From an uncultured Myxococcales bacterium (GTDB lineage: Bacteria; Myxococcota; UBA727; VGSZ01), in contig CAJBHN010000819.1 of NCBI GenBank assembly GCA_903952805.1, positions 1 through 6,959 on the forward strand: 6,959 nt of DNA. The letters run 5' to 3'. The position numbers and the translations under genes were made by a program. The notes under the pieces are model-generated. The model did not search any database. It had not been told where the DNA came from and saw only the letters and a program-made list of their open reading frames with translations. This document shows positions 6,300 through 6,959 of the stretch, piece by piece. The stretch's first letter is position 1, and every line of letters starts with the position of its first letter.

Positions 6300-6611
6300 A
6301 TGAAACACGCCGTTCCCCATGACCTTCCCATCGAAGCCGCCAGGCAGGCGGCGAGTGCTGCCTTGCAGGCCTATCAGGCTCGCTTCGCCGACTACCACCC
6401 CACCATCACCTGGCTCAACGACACCAACGCCCAGGTGATGTTCAAGGCCAAAGGCGTGACGCTGAAGGGCTCCTTTGAGATCCTCGCCGACCGCATCGAG
6501 ATGGACATGGAGGTTCCTCTTCTCCTGCGCATGTTCCGGCAGAAAGCCATCGACGTGGTTGAGGGTGAAATCACGAAATGGGTCACCAAGGCCAAGAGCG
6601 GCCAACTCTGA
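6300..6611 (+). CDS. small protein resembling the polyhydroxyalkanoic acid system family (PHA_gran_rgn)
   Basis: This is a 103-residue, presumably cytoplasmic protein without a signal peptide or membrane helix. The pattern resembles the PHA_gran_rgn family (PF09650): an N-terminal His/Pro-containing helix (PHDLPIEAARQAASAALQAY), a central beta hairpin (AQVMFKAKGVTLKGSFEI, then DRIEMDMEVPLLL) and a basic C-terminal helix (FRQKAIDVVEGEITKWVTKAK). The family is named for its occurrence near polyhydroxyalkanoate granule genes, and its function is not established. No PHA synthase, phasin or depolymerase gene is in the window, so context gives no support for a PHA role. GGGAGAG at 6283-6289 is a ribosome-binding site 10 nt from the ATG. 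The 47-nt gap from the DJ-1 gene has no visible terminator, so it may be in the same transcript. The family call is from memory of the fold pattern and is moderate. Confidence 0.6.
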   Translation: MKHAVPHDLPIEAARQAASAALQAYQARFADYHPTITWLNDTNAQVMFKAKGVTLKGSFEILADRIEMDMEVPLLLRMFRQKAIDVVEGEITKWVTKAKSGQL

Positions 6612-6640
6612 CCCTCCAGCCGTGACCGAGGGGCAGACAC

Positions 6641-6959
6641 ATGGTACGAGAAGGCGTGAGACTCTTGTCTTGGTTGCCGTTGCTGCCTGCCATCTTCGCC
6701 GTCGGTTGCGTCGACTGTCGGCCGGTGCAGACTCGTGACCTGGATATTGATTGCGCGGCGTTGGCGTCGTTTCGGGGCGAACTTCACCTTGATAGCGCCG
6801 ACACCTGGCGCAGCTTCCTCAGCGACCGCTGTCTGACCGACAGCAGTGCGGCCGACATTGACGCCGCCGTCGATGCTGTCGACTTCACCGTCGAAGCCGT
6901 CTTTGTCGCTCGTGGTGTGCGCAGCGGTGTCGCACGCTGTCTCGAAAGCCGGAAGGTTG
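6641..6959 (+). CDS. secreted lipoprotein of unknown function, 3' end cut by the window edge
   Basis: From ATG 6641, 106 full codons run to the window edge with no stop. GAGGGG at 6628-6633 lies 7 nt upstream, an excellent ribosome-binding site. The first 23 residues are a lipoprotein signal peptide: basic start (MVREGVR), hydrophobic core (LLSWLPLLPAIF) and lipobox AVGC with Cys23, which departs from the usual Leu at -3. Five cysteines (23, 26, 38, 64, 100) in the visible part suggest disulfides outside the cytoplasm. The segment TWRSFLSDRC followed by VDFTVEAVFVARGVRSG has the feel of small envelope proteins of the PrcB-like type, with a Trp helix and then a VDF...VFVA strand, but the diagnostic C-terminal part is not present. 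It follows the previous gene by 29 nt and could be co-transcribed. Confidence 0.75.
   Translation, partial: MVREGVRLLSWLPLLPAIFAVGCVDCRPVQTRDLDIDCAALASFRGELHLDSADTWRSFLSDRCLTDSSAADIDAAVDAVDFTVEAVFVARGVRSGVARCLESRKV

Noticed and set aside
6612..6632. CCCTC / GAGGG hairpin after the PHA-like gene as a terminator
   Set aside because: Stem of only 5 bp with an 11-nt loop and no T run; the second arm is better explained as the ribosome-binding site of the next gene.
1..6959. Mobile elements, CRISPR arrays, tRNA genes, phage or defence genes
   Set aside because: No direct repeats with spacers, no transposase or nuclease motifs, no cloverleaf-like segment was recognised; all long stretches are explained by the listed genes.

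Overview
The window reads as a high-GC chromosomal segment from a predatory or gliding-type bacterium of the Myxococcota/Deltaproteobacteria kind. That assignment rests on an MglA-family GTPase very close in motif layout to Myxococcus MglA, a bat (aerotolerance-type) operon, and a short lipoprotein-like gene; it is an inference, because there is no rRNA or taxonomic marker gene here. Coding density is very high, every boundary inside the bat operon is a 1-4 nt overlap, and strong GC bias produces many long spurious antisense ORFs.

Layout. The left two thirds (1 to about 4458) is one minus-strand operon read right to left: batB (vWA/MIDAS membrane protein) -> batC (periplasmic TPR protein with a Lys/Asp/Gln/Glu-rich tail) -> batD (large periplasmic, membrane-anchored protein) -> batE (TPR plus two membrane segments, cut by the window's left edge inside or just before its expected SH3 domain). 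A divergent intergenic region of about 208 nt (4459-4666) separates it from a plus-strand cluster: an mglA-like GTPase with a C-terminal extension of about 140 residues, a DJ-1/PfpI-family protein overlapping it by ATGA, a small protein resembling the polyhydroxyalkanoic-acid-system family, and a secreted lipoprotein cut off by the right edge.

How the parts may work together. Bat proteins are thought to form an envelope complex in which vWA proteins face TPR and BatD partners. Here only one vWA protein is present and neither a second vWA gene (batA) nor the usual upstream moxR/DUF58 pair sits next to it, because the neighbour is the divergent mglA-like gene. The GTPase keeps all G motifs plus the MglA-type Arg53 and Gln82, but carries an Ala/Pro/Ser linker and terminal coiled coil that classical MglA lacks, and no mglB is visible. 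Tight coupling of this GTPase to a DJ-1 protein is the most unusual arrangement. I see no mobile elements, CRISPR arrays, RNA genes or phage genes; nothing here is demonstrably a wholly new system, but the extended GTPase/DJ-1 pair and a possible 31-codon leader ORF coupled to batB deserve attention.
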